The translations under genes and the position numbers were made by a program. This document shows positions 33,845 through 40,975 of a stretch of 42,522 nucleotides of DNA, piece by piece. The stretch comes from an uncultured Pelagibacteraceae bacterium. Its GTDB lineage: Bacteria; Pseudomonadota; Alphaproteobacteria; Pelagibacterales; Pelagibacteraceae. Numbering within the stretch: position 1 is the stretch's first letter; each line of letters opens with the position of its first letter. A model generated the notes under the pieces. It saw only the letters and a program-made list of their open reading frames with translations, was not told the origin of the DNA and did no database searches. Where the stretch lies: NCBI GenBank assembly GCA_902604795.1, contig CACKZV010000009.1, positions 1 through 42,522 on the forward strand, given 5' to 3'.

Positions 33845-34696
33845 TTAATCGGCTAAACCGTCAGATCTAACTTTATTTCTTTCTATATGTATGGGCAACA
33901 CCTTTCCATAAATTGCTTTAGAATGTTCAGGTGTATTTACTCTCCATGGATCTAATACATATGCTGGTATACACATGTAACGTGAGGTTTTTCCTATTAT
34001 TTTGGTTACTCTATGCATAGTAAATCGTCCTTTAAATATTTGTAAATCACCAGGTTTTAGTTCAAGTTGTTTAACTTTTGAACGATCTCCATCTAACACT
34101 TGTTTTACTTCATCAAATCTTTCATTTCCTGGTTCTCTTATATTTGGACAATACTCAAATATCCCACCTTGCTCTGGTTTTTGTATCATAAGACTTAAAG
34201 TAAATTCGCAACTATCAAAATGCCAAGGCAATATACCATCAGGCTCCATTACATTATAAGCATGACAAGCTAAGGGATCAGCCCATCTATAAATTGGAGA
34301 AATTCCTAGACAAGCGGACACGAATTTAAGTAGCTCTTCAGTTTCGTAAAGAAATTTCATTTCGGAATTTTTTGCAAAACAATCAGAGTTTAGATATCCA
34401 TTGTATCTGTTCATAAAAATTCTTTTTGGATGATCCTTAGGAAGAGAGGGGTCATCTTTTGCATAAAGATATGCATTGATACTTTCTTTAGACATATAAA
34501 CTTCATCTAGCTGTTGCTCTAATTCTTTTCTCATAACTGCTAAAGAATTTGGTAAAATAAAGTTTGGAATTACTGAACAACTATCATTTTCTAATTCTGC
34601 TTTACATTTTTCAATTATTTTTTTTATTTTGTGAGATTGTAAGTCGTGAATAGGATATTTTTCTAAATCAACAATTTTGCTTAAGTTTTTTTCCAT
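33845..34696 (-). CDS. Fe(II)/2-oxoglutarate oxygenase (PhyH/HalD-like)
   Basis: A 283-residue dioxygenase. The iron ligands are His159 and Asp161 (PWHFDSCEF) and His228 (FTMHRV), with an Arg in TSRYM about 11 residues later for 2-oxoglutarate. The strands SLMIQKPEQGGIFEYCPNIR and LKPGDLQIFKGR are characteristic of this oxygenase group. Asp rather than Gly or Ala follows the iron His, so it should hydroxylate rather than halogenate. It lies between ProV and SDR genes on one transcript (gaps 16 and 8 bases). The substrate is unknown, with quaternary amines or amino acids as candidates from context. Confidence 0.85.
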   Translation of the reverse strand: MEKNLSKIVDLEKYPIHDLQSHKIKKIIEKCKAELENDSCSVIPNFILPNSLAVMRKELEQQLDEVYMSKESINAYLYAKDDPSLPKDHPKRIFMNRYNGYLNSDCFAKNSEMKFLYETEELLKFVSACLGISPIYRWADPLACHAYNVMEPDGILPWHFDSCEFTLSLMIQKPEQGGIFEYCPNIREPGNERFDEVKQVLDGDRSKVKQLELKPGDLQIFKGRFTMHRVTKIIGKTSRYMCIPAYVLDPWRVNTPEHSKAIYGKVLPIHIERNKVRSDGLAD

Positions 34697-34712
34697 AACT
34701 GCACAATATAAA

Positions 34713-35738
34713 TTATGAGCTTCTCAGCGATTCTTGTAATTCTTTATTTGAGATATAACCTTTAGCGTTTCCTTGTTTATCGACAACTTCGCAATTGGAA
34801 TTACTACAAACAACTTGAGGTAGAAATTCCTCGATAAATTGATCTTCTTCAACTTTAATCAGGTTTGATTTATCTATACCATCTGATTGATTAATAGGTT
34901 TCATTATAATTTTTGCTTTTATAACTTTTGTTCTGTTTACATCTTTTACAAATGCCTCAACATATTCATCTGCCGGGTTCATTATAATTTCTACTGGCGT
35001 TCCTACTTGCACAAGTTTTCCAGCATTTAAAATTCCAATATGATCCCCTAATCGAAGTGACTCATCAAGATCATGAGTAATAAACACTATGGTTTTTTTT
35101 AATTCTGCTTGGAGATCTATCAATTGTTTTTGCATGTCACTTCTTATCAATGGATCTAATGCTGAAAAAGCTTCGTCCATAAGCATAATGTCAGTATCAG
35201 TGGCTAAAGCTCTTGCAAGTCCTACTCGTTGCTGCATTCCCCCAGATAGTTGAGCTGGATATTGATTTTCAAATCCAGACAAACCTACAGACTCAATTTT
35301 CTCCATTGCAGTAGCATTTCTTTTTTCAATTTCCACGCCTTGCATTTCAAGTCCGTAACCAACGTTTTGTAAAACTGTCTTATGCGGGAATAAGCCAAAC
35401 CTTTGAAATACCATACTCATTTTTTGCCTTCTAAATTCAATTAGTTGCTCTTTATTGAGAGTGGTAACATCCTTGCCTTCAACTAAAATTTCCCCAGAAG
35501 TAGGTTCTATCAATCTATTTAAATGTCTTATTAGCGTAGATTTACCAGATCCAGATAAACCCATGCACACAAAGGTTTCTCCTTCCTCAATTTTTAATGA
35601 CACATTATCTAATCCAACTGTGTGCCCAGTTTGCTCTAAAACATCCTCTTTTGTAGCACCCTCTTGAACCATTTTAAGAACACTGGATGGTTTAGGTCCA
35701 AAAATTTTATATACATTATTGATTTCAATTTTTGACAT
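34713..35738 (-). CDS. proV: Glycine betaine-type ABC transporter ATPase ProV (without adjacent permease)
   Basis: A 341-residue ProV/OpuAA-type ATPase. Walker A GLSGSGKST is at residues 60-68, the Q-loop is MVFQRFGLFPHKTV, the signature is LSGGMQQRVGLARAL, Walker B is IMLMDEAFSALD, and the N-terminal extension ending in TGHTVGLDNVSL is typical of this branch. A C-terminal CBS-like regulatory region of about 80 residues (VVDKQGNAKGYISN) could sense ionic strength or nucleotides. No permease or binding protein lies next to it; instead the operon continues with an oxygenase and SDR. Its closest possible partners are the fused permease and binding protein at 37.7-40.9 kb. Confidence 0.92.
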   Translation of the reverse strand: MSKIEINNVYKIFGPKPSSVLKMVQEGATKEDVLEQTGHTVGLDNVSLKIEEGETFVCMGLSGSGKSTLIRHLNRLIEPTSGEILVEGKDVTTLNKEQLIEFRRQKMSMVFQRFGLFPHKTVLQNVGYGLEMQGVEIEKRNATAMEKIESVGLSGFENQYPAQLSGGMQQRVGLARALATDTDIMLMDEAFSALDPLIRSDMQKQLIDLQAELKKTIVFITHDLDESLRLGDHIGILNAGKLVQVGTPVEIIMNPADEYVEAFVKDVNRTKVIKAKIIMKPINQSDGIDKSNLIKVEEDQFIEEFLPQVVCSNSNCEVVDKQGNAKGYISNKELQESLRSS

Positions 35739-35813
35739 TTTTTAAAAGTCTAATTCTTTTAATGCATCAAAGCAAACCTACAATTAAATAAATAAAAAGC
35801 TTTCAACCATTAA

Positions 35814-35844
35814 TTGAATTGAAATTTTTACCATTTTATATAAT
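35814..35844 (+). promoter_or_regulatory. Candidate promoter with -10 box next to the start of gamma-butyrobetaine dioxygenase
   Basis: A perfect TATAAT (35839-35844) ends eight bases before the ATG at 35853. TTGAAT (35814-35819) lies 19 bases upstream and TTGAAA (35819-35824) 14 bases upstream, neither at ideal distance. There is no Shine-Dalgarno, so the message may be nearly leaderless. Confidence 0.4.
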
Positions 35845-35852
35845 TATTTATC

Positions 35853-36986
35853 ATGAATTCAATTTCTAAAATCTCAAAAAATAGCACTTACCTTCAAATT
35901 ATTTGGAATGATGGGGAGGAGAGTAAATTCAATTATATGTGGCTAAGAGATAATTGTCCAACCGCGCATGACAAAGATTCACGACATAGAATGTTTAATA
36001 TTTTAGAAGTTTCTAAAGATATAAATCCTAAAAAATACTCTCTTAATGATGATGGTAAATTAGAAATTGAGTGGAGTGAGGGAGAACACATAAGTTATTA
36101 TGACCCAAAATGGTTAAGAGAAAATTGCTATACAATCAAAAATAAACAAAAATATATATCTCCGTATCAACTTTGGGATAATAACTTAAAAAATAATTTT
36201 GAAAGTATATGCATTGAGCATGATGAAGTAATTGACTCTGATGAAGGTTTAATAAAATGGCTTGAACTATTACATCATAAAGGTATTGCCATAGTTAAAA
36301 ACTCACCAACAGAAAAAAAATCAGGCTTTAAAATTCTTCATCGAATAAGCCATGTCAGAGAAACATTTTTTAAAACCCCTTTTGAGGTAATAAATATTCC
36401 AAAACCAAATAATTCTGCATACACGGCGCATGCTTTAAGAAATCATATGGATTTACCTTGGTTTGAATTACCACCTGGTTATCAGTTTTTGCATTGTTTA
36501 GTAAATGATGCAAATGGTGGAGACTCTTCAGCAATCGATGGGTTTGCTGTAGCCGATTATCTAAGACAAAATGAAAAAGATATATTTGAGACACTGGTTT
36601 CTGTGCCTCTTAAATTTAGAGATAAAGATTATACTCAAGAATCTCACAGAAGCTATCATGCACCCGCAATTAGTTTAACAAAAGATAAAGATTTTCATGA
36701 TATTAGATTTAGTGTTGCAACGATGGATGCTTTAGATTGTCATCCAGATAAAATGGATAAAGTTTATAAAGCCCACCATAGATTTGGAAATCTTCTACAC
36801 GATGATAAGTTTCAGATTAAATTTAGATTAGGACCTGGAGACATATTTTCTTTTAATAATAGGCGTGTTTTACACGGCAGAACTGCTTTTGACCCAAATT
36901 CAGGTCATCGTCATCTTCAAGGATATTATTTAGATAGAGATGAAATACTTGGAAGATTGGAATATCTTAAAAAATATAAATCATAA
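35853..36986 (+). CDS. Gamma-butyrobetaine dioxygenase (carnitine-forming Fe(II)/2-oxoglutarate enzyme)
   Basis: A 377-residue enzyme with the two-part layout of gamma-butyrobetaine hydroxylase: an N-terminal GBBH-like domain (residues 1-95, with MWLRDNCP and DPKWLRENCY) and a TauD-like core. Iron ligands are His198 and Asp200 (NHMDLPW) and His341 (VLHGRTAF). The segments PPGYQFLHCLVNDANGGDS, NNRRVLHGR and HRHLQGYYLDRDE match BBOX1-type enzymes, which hydroxylate gamma-butyrobetaine to L-carnitine. The N-terminal zinc site is altered: of the NCPxxxC cysteines only the first remains. Trimethyllysine dioxygenase is a relative, but that activity is not expected in bacteria. The stop overlaps the convergent GDPD gene by six bases. 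Confidence 0.88.
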   Translation: MNSISKISKNSTYLQIIWNDGEESKFNYMWLRDNCPTAHDKDSRHRMFNILEVSKDINPKKYSLNDDGKLEIEWSEGEHISYYDPKWLRENCYTIKNKQKYISPYQLWDNNLKNNFESICIEHDEVIDSDEGLIKWLELLHHKGIAIVKNSPTEKKSGFKILHRISHVRETFFKTPFEVINIPKPNNSAYTAHALRNHMDLPWFELPPGYQFLHCLVNDANGGDSSAIDGFAVADYLRQNEKDIFETLVSVPLKFRDKDYTQESHRSYHAPAISLTKDKDFHDIRFSVATMDALDCHPDKMDKVYKAHHRFGNLLHDDKFQIKFRLGPGDIFSFNNRRVLHGRTAFDPNSGHRHLQGYYLDRDEILGRLEYLKKYKS

Positions 36987-37619
36987 GTTTTCAAATATAA
37001 GATTGTTATCCTTTTCATATTTCAAAAATTCCTTTTTGTTTTTAATCGTGTAATAATATTTCTCTTTATTAATTATTTGTATTCTTCGACTATTTAAAAA
37101 CTTTTTATCTAATATTAGATATTTTATTTTTTTGTTTAGGCTACTTTTTAAAATAGATTTTATGCTAGATTTGTTGGAAAAAGATAAACCTACTGATAGT
37201 TTTGAGTTAAGTTTAAGAAGATTATAGATATTTTCATGCTTAAAAGAGATAAAAGTACATTTTTTAAAACTTCTAGTTTCTTTAATCAAATTAGACAAAA
37301 GTTCTTTATTAAATAATGGCTTTATTTCAATAAAGATAGGAAATTTTTTTTTTGAAATTTTTAGAACCTCTTTTAATGGTGGTATTTGAAAGTTTTTATT
37401 TTTAATTTTTTTTAGATCTTCATAATTAATATTTTTGATACTTTTGCTTATTTTAAAAATTCTCTTTAAAGTAAAATCATGAAAGCATACAAACTTTTTA
37501 TCTTTGGTTGAATGAATATCTGTTTCAATCCCAAATCTTTTTTTAAATGATGCTCGAAAAGACTCTAAGCAGTTTTCTTTGTAACTCTTATTTACAATTC
37601 CTCTATGTATTATATGCAT
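36981..37619 (-). CDS. Glycerophosphodiester phosphodiesterase (GDPD family, short)
   Basis: A 212-residue, lysine-rich TIM-barrel protein of the GDPD family, at the short end of its length range. The catalytic pattern is visible: HRG (residues 5-7), ENCLESF for the ENT segment, IETDIH with Glu and Asp metal ligands, and VCFHDFTLKR with the second His. FIEIKP follows in the middle. The C-terminal end, normally WTVN...D.IITD.P, is degenerate (YYTIKN...LIFENL). It hydrolyses glycerophosphodiesters such as glycerophosphocholine to an alcohol and glycerol-3-phosphate, which would free choline. No signal peptide. The ATG lies right after the terminator T-tract, without a ribosome site. Confidence 0.8.
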   Translation of the reverse strand: MHIIHRGIVNKSYKENCLESFRASFKKRFGIETDIHSTKDKKFVCFHDFTLKRIFKISKSIKNINYEDLKKIKNKNFQIPPLKEVLKISKKKFPIFIEIKPLFNKELLSNLIKETRSFKKCTFISFKHENIYNLLKLNSKLSVGLSFSNKSSIKSILKSSLNKKIKYLILDKKFLNSRRIQIINKEKYYYTIKNKKEFLKYEKDNNLIFENL

Positions 37620-37621
37620 GT

Positions 37622-37654
37622 AAAAAAAAAGGGCTCTGTTTCCACAAAGCCCTT
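37622..37654 (-). terminator. Intrinsic terminator after the betaine binding-protein gene
   Basis: On the minus strand an 11-bp stem (37644-37654 with 37629-37639, one G-U pair) closes a GGAA (GNRA) tetraloop and is followed by nine T residues (37622-37630). It separates the transporter operon from the GDPD gene, which starts inside its end. Confidence 0.9.
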
Positions 37655-37678
37655 AATTATTTTTTTGAAGTTTAATTA

Positions 37679-38689
37679 TTAGTTAGGTAACCAACTTTTC
37701 CATTTATCTGGATTGTTGTCTAACCACTCATTTACAACTTCTTTAACGTCTCTTTTTTTGATGTCAACTTCAACAAGCATCTTAGCTTGGTCTAAGTTTT
37801 CTAATTTCATTCTTTCAAAAAAAGCTTTTGCTTTAGCATGTTCTGGTTTAGCAAATGTGTCAGGATTTCCATAATTCATAGTGTAATCTTTATCCCAACC
37901 AGTTGCTGGCCATCCATCTGTACCGCAAGTTTTCCAGTTGTTTGCTTCAGTAAATGTGTCTCCTGCACAAGTTTTGTATTCAGGAAGTTGAACTCCTACC
38001 ATGTCAAACTCACCAAAGAACCAGTGTGGTGACCATAAGTATAACAAGAACGGCTCTTTTCTCATGTAAGCAGCTTTTGCTTCTGCAATTGCAGCCGCTT
38101 CAGTACCTAGCTCATCTGCTTGGAAATCAATTCCTAAAAGATCAAGTCTTTTTTGGTCATGACAGTTCCAACCAGCTACAGGACATCCAATTAATCTTCC
38201 TTTACCGCCTGTTTCAATAGTTGCAAATTTAGCTTTATGTTTGTTTAGGTCTCTCCAAGTTTTAATGCCCATTTCTTCTGCAGCATATCTAGGTATCCAG
38301 TAATCTGACATACCGATGATTCCAGTAGTTCCTAAAAGATCAACTGTTCCATCTCCTTTATAAGACTTTACTACTTTGCCGTCATAAATTAAATCTTCAT
38401 TAAACATTACATCGTCTGCCTCTGCATAACTTGGCCAACTCTCGCAAGCGAAATCAAGTTCTCCAGCTGCAATTGCTTCCCATAATCCAGTACCAGACGG
38501 GAAAACTGTTTGTTTAATTTTATAGCCCATTTCTCTTTCAAGAATTGCTACTGCAACTTCACAAGTGATTATTCCACCTGTCCAGTCAGCAATAGCAGCA
38601 TGTAATCTTTTTGCATTTGCCTGAGTAAGACTAGCAAGTAAAATTACGAAAGATAAAAATAGAGCTGATATTGTTTTTGATAACCTCAT
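37679..38689 (-). CDS. Glycine betaine-type ABC transporter, periplasmic binding protein (OpuAC/ProX family)
   Basis: A 336-residue binding protein with a signal peptide (MRLSKTISALFLSFVILLASLTQANA, cleavage near residue 26). The OpuAC-type core includes AIADWTGGIITCEVAVAIL, SGTGLWEAIAAGELDFACESWPSY, and YLWSPHWFFGEFDMV. Aromatic residues that cage trimethylammonium groups are plausible at the WPSY and SPHWFF positions. It is the last gene of the transporter operon, 89 bases after the permease gene with its own promoter-like sequence and a good ribosome site (GAGAGG), so extra message is likely. Ligand could be glycine betaine, carnitine, gamma-butyrobetaine or choline. Confidence 0.9.
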   Translation of the reverse strand: MRLSKTISALFLSFVILLASLTQANAKRLHAAIADWTGGIITCEVAVAILEREMGYKIKQTVFPSGTGLWEAIAAGELDFACESWPSYAEADDVMFNEDLIYDGKVVKSYKGDGTVDLLGTTGIIGMSDYWIPRYAAEEMGIKTWRDLNKHKAKFATIETGGKGRLIGCPVAGWNCHDQKRLDLLGIDFQADELGTEAAAIAEAKAAYMRKEPFLLYLWSPHWFFGEFDMVGVQLPEYKTCAGDTFTEANNWKTCGTDGWPATGWDKDYTMNYGNPDTFAKPEHAKAKAFFERMKLENLDQAKMLVEVDIKKRDVKEVVNEWLDNNPDKWKSWLPN

Positions 38690-38721
38690 TTATTTCCTCT
38701 CTTTTAATTAATTAAAGTCTT

Positions 38722-38751
38722 ATTCTAAAACAAAAATTACTAGTTTGTAAA
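38722..38751 (-). promoter_or_regulatory. Internal promoter candidate for the binding-protein gene
   Basis: On the minus strand TTTACA (38746-38751) and TAGAAT (38722-38727), each 5/6 to consensus, are separated by 18 bases. It lies in the 89-base gap between permease and binding-protein genes. Confidence 0.45.
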
Positions 38752-38778
38752 CTGTGAATAATGATGCTTTTACTTGAC

Positions 38779-40896
38779 TTATAAACCTAGAGCTTCTCTC
38801 TGTTTTTTAGTCCAAGCAAGTGAAATTCTGTCTATAATTATTGCTAATAATACAATTCCTATACCTGCTGCCAACCCTCTACCGGTATCAGATCTTGCTA
38901 ATCCATTAAATACTTCCAAACCTAATCCTTTTCCACCAATTAAAGGTGTAACAATCTGCATTGCGAAAGCCATAATTACTGTTTGATTAAATCCAATAAC
39001 TAAACTTGGAATAGCTAATGGAAATTTAATTTTATTTAGAGTTTGCAATAAAGTACCACCAAATGAACGTGAAACCTCTGAGTAAGTCCCAGATACTTGA
39101 GTTAAACCTAAAGATGTTAATCGAATGATGGGTGGTATAGAGTATATAACTGTTGCAAGTACTGCAGATACTATTCCTCCTCCAAAAAACATTAAAACAG
39201 GAATTAAATAACAGAAGTAAGGTAAAGTCTGCATGGCATCCAAAACCACGTTTTGAACATTTCTAAATCTCTCATTATAAGAGGCAATTATTCCAAGAGG
39301 AACTCCAATTATAAAGCATAAAGCTACAGACACTAAAACAGATGATAGTGTTATCATTGATTGTGGCCATATCCCACAAGCACCAATGAAAAGTAATAAT
39401 ATTGCTGTAATAATTGCAAATCTAATACCGACAGTAAAATATCCAATTGCTGCAAATACCCCTAATGTATACCACCATGGCACATGAGTTAAGAATATAT
39501 CAAGTGGTCTTAAGAGTTTAAGATATACAAATCCCCTAAGAGCTTTTGTAAATGCAATAAAACTAGGATTAACAGTTAAAGATTCTACACTACTAGAAAT
39601 CGGCTGCCTAATTGACAATCTCCACTCTTCAGGAAATGATCCTATACTTACCATATAAGAGTCAACGAATGAAATAGTCAGAACAAGTAAAAAAGAAGGT
39701 ATTATATAATATCTTCTAGAAATTATTTCACCAATATCTCTTGCTGTTTCTTTATTTGCTAAAGAAACACAAAATTCAAATACATACGCAATAAATTTTG
39801 TTAAATTTGTACAAACAAAATTAATTAAACCAGCTAAAAATTCTAAAGGCTTTTCTATAATTCTTACTATTGCAAATTTTTCCCAAGATTGTGGGAGTAA
39901 ATAAAATTTTTGAACATTCGATGGAAGTATTTGTTTTGTTTTGCTAAATGACATACTAAATCTATCAAACATTATTGCCATGAAAAGAATACAAAGTCCT
40001 CCTTCCATTGCCCACCCAACATCAAGTCTTCTAATTGCTTGCCATACTTGACCACCAATTCCTTCAGCTCCAATGAAACATGCCAAAACTACAAGTGCTA
40101 AAGCCATCATTATCACCTGATTAATTCCCATCATTATACTTGGTAGCGAGAGTGGAATTTTAATTTTAAATAGTAGTTGTAACTTACTTGATCCAAATGA
40201 GGTAGCAGACTCAATTGTTTCTGCTGAAACTTGTCTTATACCAGTATTTGTTAATCTTATTATTGGAGGCATTGAGTAAATCATAGTGGCTAATATTGCT
40301 GGCGCTCCTCCAATTCCAAAAAAGAAAAGAGCTGGAAAAAGATAAACAAACGCAGGCATTACTTGCATTGTATCTAAAATAGGCTTCATAAAATTTTCAA
40401 ACCTGTCACTTTGTGAACAAAGCACACCTAGAGTCACTCCAACTACGACACATAGTAAAACCGATAAACCCATCAATGCTACCGTTTGCAGAGATGGTTC
40501 CCACATTCCTGTTGCACCCCAAAAATAAATGACAAATAAAGAGTACAATCCTAATCTTAATCCACCTGCAATTAAGCAAGGCAAAAATATTAATGCTGCA
40601 ATTAATAGCCAAGGTGAGTCGATAAGGAAATCTTCAACAAAGTAATATACATTTTTAATATAACTGGCTATTATTTTGGTAATCCATCTATAATTTTTCT
40701 TTAAATAATCTTCACCTTCATTAACCCATGCTGTAAATGTAAATTGATCAGTGACGACCTTTGGCATTTTTGAAGGACCATCGCTTTGAAAAGATAACCA
40801 CAGTGCAACTAAAAATGTTATTAAGATTACAGAATATGTAATAATATTTTTTGATGAATTTGGCTTTCCTTGGATACTTGCTACTTCAGAAGACAT
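38779..40896 (-). CDS. proW: Fused double permease of a glycine betaine-type ABC transporter (ProW-ProW)
   Basis: A 705-residue membrane protein holding two complete ProW-like permease halves. Each half has a coupling loop and MetI-type motif: GVTLGVLCSQSDRFENFMKPILDTMQVMPAFVYLFP near residues 155-190, and GVPLGIIASYNERFRNVQNVVLDAMQTLPYFCYLIP near 530-570. Both halves share PPIIRLT and the SFG/GGTLLQT-like coupling sequence. Ordinary ProW has about 350 residues, so this is a tandem fusion with a central soluble and membrane segment. It starts 79 bases from the divergent ProV gene and precedes the binding protein. One chain could therefore form the whole membrane pore. Confidence 0.9.
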   Translation of the reverse strand: MSSEVASIQGKPNSSKNIITYSVILITFLVALWLSFQSDGPSKMPKVVTDQFTFTAWVNEGEDYLKKNYRWITKIIASYIKNVYYFVEDFLIDSPWLLIAALIFLPCLIAGGLRLGLYSLFVIYFWGATGMWEPSLQTVALMGLSVLLCVVVGVTLGVLCSQSDRFENFMKPILDTMQVMPAFVYLFPALFFFGIGGAPAILATMIYSMPPIIRLTNTGIRQVSAETIESATSFGSSKLQLLFKIKIPLSLPSIMMGINQVIMMALALVVLACFIGAEGIGGQVWQAIRRLDVGWAMEGGLCILFMAIMFDRFSMSFSKTKQILPSNVQKFYLLPQSWEKFAIVRIIEKPLEFLAGLINFVCTNLTKFIAYVFEFCVSLANKETARDIGEIISRRYYIIPSFLLVLTISFVDSYMVSIGSFPEEWRLSIRQPISSSVESLTVNPSFIAFTKALRGFVYLKLLRPLDIFLTHVPWWYTLGVFAAIGYFTVGIRFAIITAILLLFIGACGIWPQSMITLSSVLVSVALCFIIGVPLGIIASYNERFRNVQNVVLDAMQTLPYFCYLIPVLMFFGGGIVSAVLATVIYSIPPIIRLTSLGLTQVSGTYSEVSRSFGGTLLQTLNKIKFPLAIPSLVIGFNQTVIMAFAMQIVTPLIGGKGLGLEVFNGLARSDTGRGLAAGIGIVLLAIIIDRISLAWTKKQREALGL

Positions 40897-40956
40897 ATTA
40901 TCTAAAATTTAAAATAAATAATTTTACTTTTAAAGAAAAATATTGTCTATTTTTGT

Positions 40957-40970
40957 GTTATTAAAATAAC
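40957..40970 (+). promoter_or_regulatory. Palindrome and -10-like box just before the second proV gene
   Basis: GTTATT-AA-AATAAC is a 6-bp inverted repeat containing TAAAAT (40962-40967), a -10-like box, and ends five bases before the ATG at 40976. No ribosome site is present in the 79-base divergent spacer. It could be an operator over the promoter. Confidence 0.35.
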
Positions 40971-40975
40971 AAAAT

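Noticed and set aside
40897..40975. tRNA or small RNA in the divergent spacer
   Set aside because: The spacer is 79 bases of A/T-rich DNA without cloverleaf pairing or a terminator.
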